A stretch of DNA of 64,000 bases. Origin: Corynebacterium yudongzhengii (GTDB taxonomy: Bacteria > Actinomycetota > Actinomycetes > Mycobacteriales > Mycobacteriaceae). Positions within the stretch are counted from its first letter, which is position 1; each line of letters begins with the position of its first letter. The notes beneath the pieces were generated by a model. The model made no database searches, was not told where the DNA came from, and was given only the letters and a program-made list of their open reading frames with translations. The stretch lies in assembly GCF_003065405.1 (NCBI RefSeq), contig NZ_CP026947.1, positions 2,170,001-2,234,000 of the forward strand. Reading direction: 5' to 3'. Position numbers and translations under genes: made by a program. Shown here piece by piece: positions 45,870 to 58,096 of this stretch.

Positions 45870-46376
45870 CTATGAGCTCAGTAACTTCCTGATCACTTGG
45901 TAAACATTCGGCCACGATTCGGCGAAAGCCGGCAGCAGCGGATAGTTCTCGAGCTCGCCGAGACCCACCCAGCGCAGCTCGAGCGACTCCTCGTTCGGGG
46001 TGACCGGGATCTGCCCGTCGGCCGTGGCGACGATCGTGGTGTAGGTCCACTGGCCCGCCAGCTCCGGGCGCCGAGGATCGGCGGGGAAAGGCCCGGCGGT
46101 GACCAGCTCGGCGCGGACGTCGATAAGCGTGGTATCGATGCCCGCCTCCTCGACTGCCTCCCGCACCGCGGCCTCGGCGGCCGTTTCATGCGAGTCGCGC
46201 GCCCCTCCCGGCACACCCCAGGTACCACCTTCGGCCGTCCACGTCGCGCGGTGCTGGAGGAGCACACTCGGCTCGTCGCCACGCGTGTCGACGAGCACGA
46301 GCCCCGCCGCGCCGTGCCTGCCCCAGCGCCGGGTTCCGTCGGGCCCTGCCGACCATCCGTCTCCATCTCCCTGCAT
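45870..46376 (-). CDS. Nudix hydrolase
   Basis: A 168-residue Nudix protein. The box GGARDSHETAAEAAVREAVEEAGI matches GX5EX7REUXEEXGU exactly. It probably hydrolyses a nucleoside diphosphate derivative; LQHRATWTAEGGTWGVPGG before the box resembles MutT/NTP-type enzymes. Start ATG at 46376 (MQGDGDGWSAG), 25 codons inside the longest open frame, which would run into the divergent glnX start. It lies 26 bp upstream of the ABC ATPase gene in the same direction. Confidence 0.9.
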   Translation of the reverse strand: MQGDGDGWSAGPDGTRRWGRHGAAGLVLVDTRGDEPSVLLQHRATWTAEGGTWGVPGGARDSHETAAEAAVREAVEEAGIDTTLIDVRAELVTAGPFPADPRRPELAGQWTYTTIVATADGQIPVTPNEESLELRWVGLGELENYPLLPAFAESWPNVYQVIRKLLSS

Positions 46377-46450
46377 GGCCTTCGATCGTAGCGCGAGTTT
46401 TCGCCCCGCACCCGTGGCGTAAGGGCTACCGGGCGGGTTAGAGTGAACCA

Positions 46451-47967
46451 ATGACCGGTGTGCAGTCGAAACGCGGTGAGACGGGCTCCGAAGCGCCCGC
46501 CGAGGATCCGTCCGCGTCGGGCGATGCCTGGCTCGACGCCTACACGCCCGCCGCCGAGCTCCACGAGGACAGTGACACCCGCCCCCGCTGGCGCCGGGCG
46601 CTCACCGACGGGCTCGCCGGCCCGCTCGGCCGTTTGCGCACCATCTACAACTTTTTGGCCACCACCCCGGGCAAGATGGCGGGGATCACGGTGCTTCTGT
46701 CCGTGGCGATCATCGCCGCCGGCTACTCCATGTCCGATTCCTCCGCCCAGCGCCAGGAGGATCTCGACGTCCTCCTATCCGAGACCGAGCCACTTAGCTA
46801 TGCCGCGCATAATCTGTACACGAACCTCTCGCTCGCGGATTCGGAGGCGACCAGCAGTTTCGTGCGCTCCGGCACGACCTCGGAGGACGCGCTGGATCGC
46901 TACTACTCGGCGATCGACCGGGCCGCGGTGGCCGCCACCCAGTCGGCCACGGGCGTGGAGCAGGGCGATCCGCGCATCGGCGAGCTCGTCACCGAGATCC
47001 AGCGCGATCTGCCGGTGTATACCGCGATGGTGGAAATCGCGCGTACCAACGCCCGCGAGGGCCATCCCATCGGCGTGACCTATATGGCGAACGCCTCGGC
47101 TCTCATGCGCAACGAGCTTTTGCCCGCGGCCTCGGAGCTGTTCCAGACCACCAGCAACCAGGTCGCCGCCCAGCAGGAAGAGCTCACCACCCCGCAGTGG
47201 ATTCCGCTGTCCGGACTGGTGGCGGCGATCATGTTCTTGGTGCTGGCGCAGTGGTGGCTGTGGCGCACCACCGGCCGGCGCCTCAACCGCGGTTTCTTGT
47301 TCGCTACCGTGTGCATCGTGGTGGCCACGCTGTGGGTCTCCACGTCGAACTTCATGACCTGGCAGGCCGGCTTCCGCGGCTTCCAGGAGGCGTCCCAGCC
47401 GTGGGATTCGCTGACGAATTCGCGCATCCTCGCGCAGCAGGCGCAGACCCGCGAGACGCTGACTCTGCTGCGCCGCGAGAGCTCCACCGAGGCCCGCGAG
47501 TCCCTCGACGCCATGAGCGCCGGCGTCACGGAGGCGCTCGATGACATGGAGCGCGTCATCGACTCGGCGGAGGCCAGCCGCTTCGATTGGATCGGCACCC
47601 CGTCGATGCGCACGCCGGCGGCCTCGGCCGGAAACGTCGAGGCCGCCCGCCAGGCGCTCGACGATTGGGATAGCGCGCACGCGCGCTTCGAGGTCGCCAT
47701 CGACAACGGCGACTATGACGAGGCCGCGCATCTCGCCACCACCCTCGAGGTCAGCGAGGACGGCGAGCCCACCAGCGCCGCCGCAGCCGCCCGGCTGGAT
47801 CGCTCGCTGAGCAAGCTTATCGACGACGCCCGCCTAGCCATGCGCACCTTCATCGCCGACGGTCTCAACGCGACCACGGCCGTCGCCACCGTGGTGCTGG
47901 TCCTCGCGTTCGCGGCGGTGCTCAGCGTGTGGCTCGGCATCCGTGCCCGACTCCAGGAGTACCTGTG

Positions 47968-47968
<1 letters not shown>
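46451..47968 (+). CDS. glnX: membrane protein GlnX of the PknG signalling operon
   Basis: A 505-residue membrane protein with four predicted helices: after a basic cytosolic region at about 74-92 (MAGITVLLSVAIIAAGYSM), two close together near 255-275 and 283-303, and one near the C-terminus (AVATVVLVLAFAAVLSVWLGI). Two extracytoplasmic domains lie between them. Synteny with glnH and pknG identifies it. In C. glutamicum GlnX and GlnH are thought to pass an external amino-acid signal to PknG. Its stop overlaps the glnH ATG by one base. Confidence 0.9.
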
Positions 47969-51496
<3,528 letters not shown>

Positions 51497-51590
51497 GGTT
51501 GGTTCGGGTTTTGGTTGTTTTCGGGGGCGTTTGAACTGGAGTTTTGCTTGTTTGCTTTCTGCTGGGGGCGGGTGTGGTGCTGTTTTCGTC

Positions 51591-51687
51591 GCCTGGTCGA
51601 AAACAGCCACCCCTAAAGGAGTGCTGGTTTCGACCGCGCGAGAGCCCTTTCTATGAGGGTGAATTCGACCAGCGCTAGCGCAACATG
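51591..51687. repeat. GGTCGAA element
   Basis: Left boundary CCTGGTCGAAAACAG without a tip; then CCCCTAAAGGAGTGCTGG, central TTTCGACCGCGCGAGAG, CTTTCTATGAGGGTG and right tip AATTCGACCAGCGCTAGCG followed by CAACATG. Confidence 0.88.
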
Positions 51688-51800
51688 TTGGGTTGGTGCG
51701 TGGGATGCGAGGCGTGGGTAGTCAGTTGCCTCACTAGTCACGCTTTTCCCAGCAGTCTCACCGGGAGTCCATGAAAGCCGGTTCGGCCGTCCGCGCACTC

Positions 51801-51897
51801 ACCTGGTCGAAAGCAGCCGCCCCTAAAGGAGTGCTGGTTTCGACCGCGCGAGAGTCCTTTCTATAGGGGCGCTTTCGACCAGCGTTAACGCGGCATG
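51801..51897. repeat. GGTCGAA element
   Basis: Left boundary CCTGGTCGAAAGCAG, then CCCCTAAAGGAGTGCTGG, central TTTCGACCGCGCGAGAG, TCCTTTCTATAGGGGCG and right tip CGACCAGCGTTAACGCGGCATG. It is in the same orientation as the element at 51591. Confidence 0.88.
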
Positions 51898-52010
51898 TGG
51901 GGCCGACGGGCGGGATGTGGGGTGCGGGCAGGCACTCACGGCCTCTTGTTGCCTGCCGAAGTTTTGATTAGAGCGTACGGAGGGTCCGTCGGCAAGCGAA
52001 GTTCGGAAAG

Positions 52011-52059
52011 CTGTGGATAACGATCGGCAGAAACGCGCCAATCGACCGGTTATCCACAG
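52011..52059. promoter_or_regulatory. inverted pair of DnaA-box sequences
   Basis: CTGTGGATAAC (52011-52021) and GTTATCCACAG (52049-52059) form an 11-bp perfect dyad with a 27-bp spacer. Each arm contains the exact DnaA box TTATCCACA or its complement. It lies 52 bp before the DUF559 gene start. It may be an operator for that gene or a DnaA-titration site; two boxes are too few for an origin. Confidence 0.65.
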
Positions 52060-52110
52060 GTGCGACAGCAGTGCCAGCGGTCATGGGCGCACATACGCAA
52101 GGATGAGGCC

Positions 52111-53040
52111 ATGCATAACTGGACCGCACATTTCAAGCTTTTGGAGCTTCGCAAAGTCAAGCTCAGCAATGATTTCGTCTACCAACAACTGCACGAGGGT
52201 AAGCTCATCCGGCTGACCGGCGAAATCGCCATGCCGGCGGATCGCTATGAGGAACTGCCGCCGTGGCAACGCGCGACGGCGATGGCGATGGCGGTGGGGA
52301 AGACCGTCGATAAGGCGGTGGTCAGCGGAGTAGCCGCCGCTCTCCTACACGGGCTGCCCGTCCTCAGCTACGACGGGCCCATCGATCTGACGCTGCCATC
52401 CGGGAAGCAGCCGGCGCCGCATCTCGTGCCGCCGGGGCGTCGCTATCACTCGGCGGCGTTGCCGAAGGAGCACATCATCGAGGTCCGGGGCGTGCGGGTA
52501 ACCACCCTCGCTCGCACGATTCTCGACATCACACGCTGGGAAGGCATCATCGCCCGCGTCATTGCTCTCGAAGGCGTGCTACACCGACACCCCCACCTCA
52601 GCCTCGAGACGCTCCGTCACAGCGCTTTCGGCCGTCCGCACCCCGGCTCCCGAGCCGTCCGCGAAGTCTTTCACCTCGCACGCCCCGGCATCGAAAGCCC
52701 GCTGGAGTCCTGGGCGCGTGTACTGATCCTGCAGTCCGACCTCGAGTGCACCGTCCGCACGCAGGTGAAGATCGGCGCACACAGGGTCGACATGCTCATC
52801 GACGACCACATCATCGTCGAAGTCGACGGTGCCTTCAAGTACGACGGCACCACCTTCGGAAAGACAGACGATGTGCTGCGCATGGAACGCAAACGCGAAA
52901 AAGACCTGCAAAACCGCGGTTTTTGGGTGCTGCGCGTCGAACGTGACGATCTGATCGAACGCCCGGATGGGACAGTACCGCTCATCGAGATGCTGCGCGG
53001 CGCCCTGGCTCGCGGGCGCGGGCTCGGACTCGGGGCGTAG
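52111..53040 (+). CDS. AbiEi-antitoxin-like N-terminus with DUF559 (VSR-fold endonuclease-like) domain
   Basis: A 309-residue protein. The N-terminal part (RKVKLSNDFVYQQLHEGKLIRLTGEIAMP) resembles the winged-helix start of AbiEi-type antitoxin proteins; the C-terminal ~110 residues are DUF559, with IESPLESWARVLIL, HRVDMLIDDHIIVEVDGAFKY and RGFWVLRVERDDL, where the Asp, Glu and nearby Lys fit a PD-(D/E)xK-type nuclease core. Start ATG at 52111 with AAGGATGAGG upstream; the frame extends to 52060. It stands alone, without a toxin partner, inside a 357-bp inverted repeat between pknG and ackA. Confidence 0.78.
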   Translation: MHNWTAHFKLLELRKVKLSNDFVYQQLHEGKLIRLTGEIAMPADRYEELPPWQRATAMAMAVGKTVDKAVVSGVAAALLHGLPVLSYDGPIDLTLPSGKQPAPHLVPPGRRYHSAALPKEHIIEVRGVRVTTLARTILDITRWEGIIARVIALEGVLHRHPHLSLETLRHSAFGRPHPGSRAVREVFHLARPGIESPLESWARVLILQSDLECTVRTQVKIGAHRVDMLIDDHIIVEVDGAFKYDGTTFGKTDDVLRMERKREKDLQNRGFWVLRVERDDLIERPDGTVPLIEMLRGALARGRGLGLGA

Positions 53041-53089
53041 AGCGCGAGGCTGGTGCCGGGGGTTCTGGGTGTTGTGGTGGCGCGTTTTG

Positions 53090-53185
53090 CATGTTGCGAT
53101 AGGGCTGGCCAAAAGCGCCCCTATAGGAAGGACTCTCGCGCGGTCGAAACCAGCACTCCTTTAGGGGCGGCTGCTTTCGACCAGG
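53090..53185. repeat. GGTCGAA element
   Basis: Left tip CATGTTGCGATAGGGCTGG with the box mutated to GGCCAAAA; then CCCCTATAGGAAGGAC, central GGTCGAAACCAGCACTCC, TTTAGGGGCGGC and TTTCGACCAGG. Inverse counterpart of the element at 51801-51897. Confidence 0.85.
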
Positions 53186-53299
53186 TGAGTGCGCGGACGG
53201 CCGAACCGGCTTTCATGGACTCCCGGTGAGACTGCTGGGAAAAGCGTGACTAGTGAGGCAACTGACTACCCACGCCTCGCATCCCACGCACCAACCCAA

Positions 53300-53396
53300 C
53301 ATGTTGCGCTAGCGCTGGTCGAATTCACCCTCATAGAAAGGGCTCTCGCGCGGTCGAAACCAGCACTCCTTTAGGGGTGGCTGTTTTCGACCAGGC
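53300..53396. repeat. GGTCGAA element
   Basis: Left tip CATGTTGCGCTAGCGCTGG, GGTCGAATTCACCC, AGAAAGGGCTCTCGCG, central GGTCGAAACCAGCACTCC, TTTAGGGGTGGC and TTTTCGACCAGG. Inverse counterpart of the element at 51591-51687. Confidence 0.88.
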
Positions 53397-53492
53397 GACG
53401 AAAACAGCACCAAACCCGCCCTCAGCAGAAAGCAAGCAAGCAAAACCGCAGGTCAAGCGTCCGCGAAGCACCACGCAAACCCGCGAAATCGC

Positions 53493-54689
53493 CTACCCCA
53501 CCAACCGGTCGACCTTCTGCGCGATGGCGAGCTCTTCGTTGGTGGGCACGACGTAGACGCGGGTGGGCGAGTCGTCGGTGCTGATGAGCTGGACGCCTTC
53601 GCCGACGCTCTCGTTGCGCGAGTCGTCGAGTTTGACGCCGAAGTTCTCCAGGTCGGCGAGCGCGAGGCGGCGCAGCACGGGGTCGTTCTCGCCGACGCCG
53701 GCGGTGAACGCGATGGCGTCGACGCGCCCGAGCTGGATCATGTAGGAACCGAGGATGCGGCGCAGCTGGGTGACGTAGACGTCGAGGGCGAGCTGGGCGT
53801 CTTGGCTGCCGTCCTTGATCATCTGGTGGATGTCGCGGAAGTCGTTGGAGCCGGCCAGGCCTTTCATGCCGGAGCGCTTGTTCAGCAGTTTGTCGATACC
53901 GTCGATGCTCAGGCCGACCTCGCGGTAGAGGTGGAAGATGATGCCGGGGTCGATGGAACCGCAGCGGGTGCCCATGACGAGGCCTTCGAGCGGGGTCATG
54001 CCCATCGAGGTGTCGATGGGCTTGCCGCCGCGCACCGCCGAGGCGGAGGCACCGTTGCCGAGGTGCAGCGTGATGTGGTTGATCTCCTCGGCGGGCTGGT
54101 CGAACTGCTTGTGCAGCTCGCCGGCGATGAACTCGTGCGAGGTGCCATGGAAGCCGTAGCGGCGGATGTGGTATTCCTCGCGCAGCGACTTCTCGATCGC
54201 ATAGACCGCCGCCGAATCCGGCAGGTCAGAGAAGTAGGCGGTGTCGAAGACGCCGACGTGCGGGAGGTTCGGAAGCAGGCGGCGGGCGACCTCGATGCCG
54301 TCGATGTTCGCCGGGTTGTGCAGCGGGGCGAGGGGGATGAGTTCGCGGAGGGTGGAGACGACGGTTTCGTCGAGAAGCACCGGCTCCGAGAAGATGGTGC
54401 CGCCGTGAACGATGCGGTGACCCACGGCGTTGATGTCCAGCTGGGTGGGGCCGCAGCCCAGGCGGTCGAGCTCCGCGAAGGCGCGCTTGAAGCCGGCGGT
54501 GTGGTTGGGGATCGTCAGCACGTGCTCGTGCTTCTCGCCGTTGTGCTTGATGGTGAGGCCGCCGCGGAATTCACCGATCTTCTCGACGAGCCCCGAGACC
54601 AACGGGGTGTCCGTGGCACCGGCGGAGGGGTCGACGATCTGGAACTTGATCGACGAGGAGCCGGAGTTGATCACGAGTACATAGGACAT
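53493..54689 (-). CDS. ackA: acetate kinase
   Basis: Interconverts acetyl phosphate plus ADP and acetate plus ATP. The 398-residue ASKHA-fold enzyme has the N-terminal [64 protein letters not shown] and FTAGVGEND. All are intact. It starts 3 bp after the pta stop and is the second gene of the classical pta-ackA operon for acetate activation and overflow. Confidence 0.97.
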   Translation of the reverse strand: MSYVLVINSGSSSIKFQIVDPSAGATDTPLVSGLVEKIGEFRGGLTIKHNGEKHEHVLTIPNHTAGFKRAFAELDRLGCGPTQLDINAVGHRIVHGGTIFSEPVLLDETVVSTLRELIPLAPLHNPANIDGIEVARRLLPNLPHVGVFDTAYFSDLPDSAAVYAIEKSLREEYHIRRYGFHGTSHEFIAGELHKQFDQPAEEINHITLHLGNGASASAVRGGKPIDTSMGMTPLEGLVMGTRCGSIDPGIIFHLYREVGLSIDGIDKLLNKRSGMKGLAGSNDFRDIHQMIKDGSQDAQLALDVYVTQLRRILGSYMIQLGRVDAIAFTAGVGENDPVLRRLALADLENFGVKLDDSRNESVGEGVQLISTDDSPTRVYVVPTNEELAIAQKVDRLVG

Positions 54690-54692
54690 GGT

Positions 54693-56057
54693 TTACTTCT
54701 TTCCTGCCTGGATAGCGGTGACGGCGATGGTGTTGGCGATGTCAGCGACTGTCGCGCCGCGCGACAGGTCGTTGACCGGCTTGTTCAGTCCCTGCAGGAT
54801 CGGGCCGACGGCGAGGGCGGCACCGGTGCGCTGGGCGGTCTTGTAGCCGATGTTGCCGGCCTCGAGGTCCGGGAAGATGAAGACGGTGGCCTGGCCGGCG
54901 ACCTCGGAGTCCGGCATCTTCTTCGCGGCGACTCCCTTGTCGACGGCGGCGTCGAACTGGAGCGGGCCGTCGACAAGCAACTCGCCGTCGAGCTCCCGCG
55001 CCTTTGCGACGGCCTGCACCGCCCGCTCGACGTCGGGGCCAGCGCCGGAGGCACCGGTGGAGTAGCTCAACACGGCCACACGCGGGTCGATACCAAAACG
55101 GGCGGCGGTGCGGGCGGAGACGACGGCAATCTCGCCGAGCTGCTCGGCCGTCGGGTTGGGATTGACGGCGCAGTCGCCGAACGCCCAGAGGCGCCCGCGC
55201 ATGACCATCAAGAAGATCGAGGAGACGACCGAGGCCTCGGGCACCGTCTTGATGATCTGGAACGACGGCTTGATGGTGTGCGCGGTGGTGTGGGCGGCGC
55301 CGGAGACCATGCCGTCGGCAAGTCCTTTGTGCACCATCATCGTGGCGAAGTACGAGATGTCCTGCATCGTCTCGCGCGCCTGCTCGAGCGTGACGCCCTT
55401 GTGCTTCCGCAGCTCGGCAAAGTCGGCGGCGAACTCCTCGCGCAGCTCGGAGGTTTCGTGGTTGATGATGTCAGCGCCCGAGATGTCCAGGCCCTTTTCT
55501 TCGGCGCGGGCGCGGATGTCATCGGGATCGCCCAGGATGGTCAGCCGCGCGATGCCGGATTCCAGCACCTCGTGGGCGGCTTCCAGGATGCGGTCGTCCT
55601 CGCCTTCGGGCAGCACGATGTGCGCGCCCGTCGTGCGGGCCTGCTCAGCCAGCCCATGCTTGAAGACGGACGGCGACATGTACGGCTTGACCTCGATATC
55701 CTGCGCCGCCGCGACGGCCGCCGGGGTGCGCTCGGCGTCGCACGCCTCGGCGACGACCGTGCCGGACCTCTCCGACTCCGCCACATAGATATCGACGTGC
55801 GGGCCAGGGCGGTCGTAGCTGACCACCATCGGCACGCCGAGTGCGGCGGCGGACTTGGCGTCGAGAACCTGGTTGCCGGAACCGACGAACAGCTGTCCGC
55901 CGATCTCCCCGACCGCCTCGAGCACCTCGGCGACGTTACTCCCAAGATCGTTGATGTTGGTGCGCGTAAGGCCGCGTTGGGTGGCGATTGCGTCGACGTC
56001 GAGACCATCGAAGTTGCGACCGACGACGGTCAGCAGCACGGATGAATTGGCGGACAT
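54693..56057 (-). CDS. pta: phosphate acetyltransferase
   Basis: Interconverts acetyl-CoA and acetyl phosphate. The 454-residue protein is the shorter two-part form: an N-terminal DRTGG-like region followed by the catalytic domain from about residue 130, with IVLPEGEDDRILEAAHEVL, SGAAHTTAHTIKPSFQIIKT, FGDCAVNPNPTAEQLGEIA and VLSYSTGASGAGPDVE. Start ATG at 56057 with AAGGA upstream. Cotranscribed with ackA and divergent from fprA (162-bp gap that must hold both promoters). Confidence 0.96.
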   Translation of the reverse strand: MSANSSVLLTVVGRNFDGLDVDAIATQRGLTRTNINDLGSNVAEVLEAVGEIGGQLFVGSGNQVLDAKSAAALGVPMVVSYDRPGPHVDIYVAESERSGTVVAEACDAERTPAAVAAAQDIEVKPYMSPSVFKHGLAEQARTTGAHIVLPEGEDDRILEAAHEVLESGIARLTILGDPDDIRARAEEKGLDISGADIINHETSELREEFAADFAELRKHKGVTLEQARETMQDISYFATMMVHKGLADGMVSGAAHTTAHTIKPSFQIIKTVPEASVVSSIFLMVMRGRLWAFGDCAVNPNPTAEQLGEIAVVSARTAARFGIDPRVAVLSYSTGASGAGPDVERAVQAVAKARELDGELLVDGPLQFDAAVDKGVAAKKMPDSEVAGQATVFIFPDLEAGNIGYKTAQRTGAALAVGPILQGLNKPVNDLSRGATVADIANTIAVTAIQAGKK

Positions 56058-56219
56058 GACAGTGCGGGCCCTTCCTTAGAGTTGTCCTTGACTGAGCAGT
56101 GCTCTTCCCAGTCTGCCAAAGCGGCCCGCACCGTGCAGGTATTTACGCAGCGCACCTCAAGTACACTGGGGGAAACTCTGGGATGAGCACCCGTTGAGAA
56201 AGGTCGTGACTACCAACCC

Positions 56220-57590
56220 ATGTCCAGCCACGTACGTATCGCAGTCGTCGGCGCCGGCCCCGCCGGGATCTACGCCTCCGACCTCTTGGTGAAGTCGGAC
56301 GTCAACATCGAGGTCGATCTGTACGAGAAGATGCCCGCCCCGTTCGGACTCATCCGCTACGGCGTGGCCCCGGACCACCCGCGCATCAAGGGCATCGTGC
56401 GCAGCCTGCACCGGGTGCTGGAAAACGAGAAGATCGAGCTCATCGGCAACGTGGAGGTGGGCAAGCACATCACCGTCGAGAAGATGCGCGAGTTCTACGA
56501 CGCGATCGTCTTCTCCACCGGCGCGACCGCCGACCGCGACCTCGACATCCCCGGCATGGATCTCGAGGGCACCCACGGCGCCGGCGAGTTCGTCGGCTTC
56601 TACGACGGCAACCCGAACTTCCGCCGCGACTGGGACCTGGATGCGGAGAAGGTCGCGGTGATCGGCGTCGGCAACGTGGGCCTCGACATCGCCCGCATCC
56701 TGGCGAAAACCGCCGATGAGCTGCACGTCACCGAAATCCCCGACAACGTCTATGAATCCCTCAACGCCTCCCGCATCAAGGAGGTGCACATCTTCGGCCG
56801 CCGCGGGCCCGCGCAGGTGAAGTTCACCCCGCAGGAGCTCAAGGAGCTCGACTACTCGGAGAACATCGAGGTCATAGTCGATCCCGAGGACATCGACTAC
56901 GACGCCGCCTCCGAAACCGCCCGCCGCGAGAAGAAGGCCGTCGACCAGGTCTGTCAGATCCTCGAGGGCTACGCCATGCGCGAGCCGAAGAACGCCCCGC
57001 ACAAGATCTACATCCACCTCTTCCACTCCCCCGTCGAGGTGCTGGGCTCCGATGGCCGGGTTGTGGGCCTGAAGACGGAGCGCACCGAGCTCGACGGCAA
57101 CGGTGGGGTCACCGGCACCGGCGAATTCCACACCTGGGACGTCCAGCAGGTCTACCGGGCCGTCGGCTACCGCCCCGAAGGCGTGCGCGACGTCCCCTTC
57201 GACCACCACGCCTCCGTCATCCCGAACGACGGCGGCCACGTACTTAACGACGTCAACGGCACCCCCGTCCCCGGCCTCTACACCACCGGCTGGATCAAGC
57301 GGGGACCGGTCGGGCTGATCGGCAACACCAAGTCCGACGCCAAAGACACCATCACCATGCTTCTCGACGACTACCGCGCCCAGAAACTCACCCCCGCTCC
57401 GAAGCGGACCCGCAAAGACGTCGCAGCCTTCTTCGAGGAATCCGACCACCCGATCACCACTTGGGCCGGCTGGCACCGCCTCGATGACGCCGAACGCGCC
57501 GCCGGCGAAGCCGAAGGTCGCGAGCGCAAAAAGATCGTCGAGTGGGACGACATGCTGAAGTACTCCGGACCGCAGGATATTACGGAGTAG
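56220..57590 (+). CDS. fprA: ferredoxin/adrenodoxin-type NADP reductase
   Basis: A 456-residue flavoprotein that moves electrons between NADPH and ferredoxins. FAD-binding VVGAGPAGIYASDLL at the N-terminus, the conserved PFGLIRYGVAPDHPRIK, and NADP-binding VIGVGNVGLDIARIL (about residue 145) are all present, together with the typical late TTGWIKRGPVGLIGNTKSDA. This matches mycobacterial FprA, related to mitochondrial adrenodoxin reductase. The ATG at 56220 lies close after a TTGAGAAAGG box. Confidence 0.95.
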   Translation: MSSHVRIAVVGAGPAGIYASDLLVKSDVNIEVDLYEKMPAPFGLIRYGVAPDHPRIKGIVRSLHRVLENEKIELIGNVEVGKHITVEKMREFYDAIVFSTGATADRDLDIPGMDLEGTHGAGEFVGFYDGNPNFRRDWDLDAEKVAVIGVGNVGLDIARILAKTADELHVTEIPDNVYESLNASRIKEVHIFGRRGPAQVKFTPQELKELDYSENIEVIVDPEDIDYDAASETARREKKAVDQVCQILEGYAMREPKNAPHKIYIHLFHSPVEVLGSDGRVVGLKTERTELDGNGGVTGTGEFHTWDVQQVYRAVGYRPEGVRDVPFDHHASVIPNDGGHVLNDVNGTPVPGLYTTGWIKRGPVGLIGNTKSDAKDTITMLLDDYRAQKLTPAPKRTRKDVAAFFEESDHPITTWAGWHRLDDAERAAGEAEGRERKKIVEWDDMLKYSGPQDITE

Positions 57591-58096
57591 GTTTGGGCTT
57601 GCTTTTGGGCTCGCGTTTGCGGTGGCTGCGTTTTCGCTGGTGAGCTGAGCGTTCTGCGCTGTTCGTCCATGATACTGTAGCGCAACACGAGAGCTTGGGC
57701 GGACGGGCGGTTAGGGTCGCCGGCCAGTCTTTTTATCCGTCTCGTCGGTTTCTTCTGTGGGGCTTGCGCGACCTTTTAGGTTTGCCTGCCATGCAGCGCT
57801 AGCGCTGGTCGAAAGGAATCACCCCTAAAGGAGTCCTGGTTTCGACCGCGTGGGGCTCCTTTCTATGGGGGTGATTTCGACCAGGCGTCTGACTAAACGC
57901 GTTAAACGGCGTTTAAGTTTCTGCTGTGACGGATGGGGTTGGTGCGTGGACTGAGGTGGAGCTCCCGGGCGCCTACAGGCTTCCGGTTAGCCCGCGTTCG
58001 TCTTGCGCTAGCGCAACAGGCGCCCGTCGAGAAACGACAGCACCAGTGAGACGCATGGCACCACAACCGCACCCCAACAGTCCCGAAAACCCAGCC
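57591..58096. other. 505-bp gap between convergent fprA and purT
   Basis: No gene is recognised. It holds one GGTCGAA element (57790-57885), and 115 bp further the 14-bp perfect palindrome TTGCGCTAGCGCAA (58003-58016), which equals two GGTCGAA-element tips joined. An 8-bp dyad GCGTTAAACGGCGTTTAA-like sequence follows the element near 57898. Nothing else stands out. Confidence 0.7.
57790..57885. repeat. GGTCGAA element
   Basis: Left tip CATGCAGCGCTAGCGCTGG, GGTCGAAAGGAATCACC, CCTAAAGGAGTCCTGG, central TTTCGACCGCGTGGGG, CTCCTTTCTATGGGGGTG and TTTCGACCAGG. The right tip is missing at the expected place. Confidence 0.87.

Larger units (their letters stand above)
51541..51897. repeat. left arm of a 357-bp inverted repeat flanking the DUF559 gene
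   Basis: This segment is almost identical to the reverse complement of 53090-53447, with scattered substitutions mainly at its two ends. It carries GGTCGAA elements at 51591-51687 and 51801-51897 with a 113-bp spacer between them, all shared with the right arm. An inverted pair of this length and identity can recombine and flip the 1.2 kb between them. Confidence 0.9.
51497..52110. other. gap between pknG and the DUF559 gene
   Basis: It contains the left inverted-repeat arm with two GGTCGAA elements, then unique DNA (51898-52110) with a dyad of two DnaA-box sequences just before the gene. A 61-codon frame within the arm is repeat sequence; its inverted copy occurs at 53189-53374, so I do not count it as a gene. 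Confidence 0.8.
53090..53447. repeat. right arm of the 357-bp inverted repeat
   Basis: Reverse complement of 51541-51897. It carries two GGTCGAA elements: 53090-53185 with decayed left boxes (GGCTGGCCAAAAG) and 53300-53396, which is intact. The decay in the inner element and a few changes at the outer end are the only clear differences between the arms. Confidence 0.9.
53041..53492. other. gap between the DUF559 gene and ackA
   Basis: Nearly all of this is the right inverted-repeat arm (53090-53447). The last 45 bp before the ackA stop are unique. No gene and no intrinsic terminator for ackA were recognised here other than the repeats themselves, which could form hairpins. Confidence 0.75.

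Noticed and set aside
52011-52059. The DnaA-box pair as a replication origin
   Set aside because: Only two boxes, no AT-rich unwinding region, and no dnaA, dnaN or parAB genes nearby. I keep it as a regulatory or titration site only.
51613-53374. Repeated 60-residue open frames at 51613-51798 (minus) and 53189-53374 (plus) as a duplicated small protein
   Set aside because: They are identical because they lie in the two arms of the inverted repeat and read through GGTCGAA elements. Similar peptide endings (LARSKPALL) appear wherever the element occurs in that frame. No ribosome site or independent coding signal is present.
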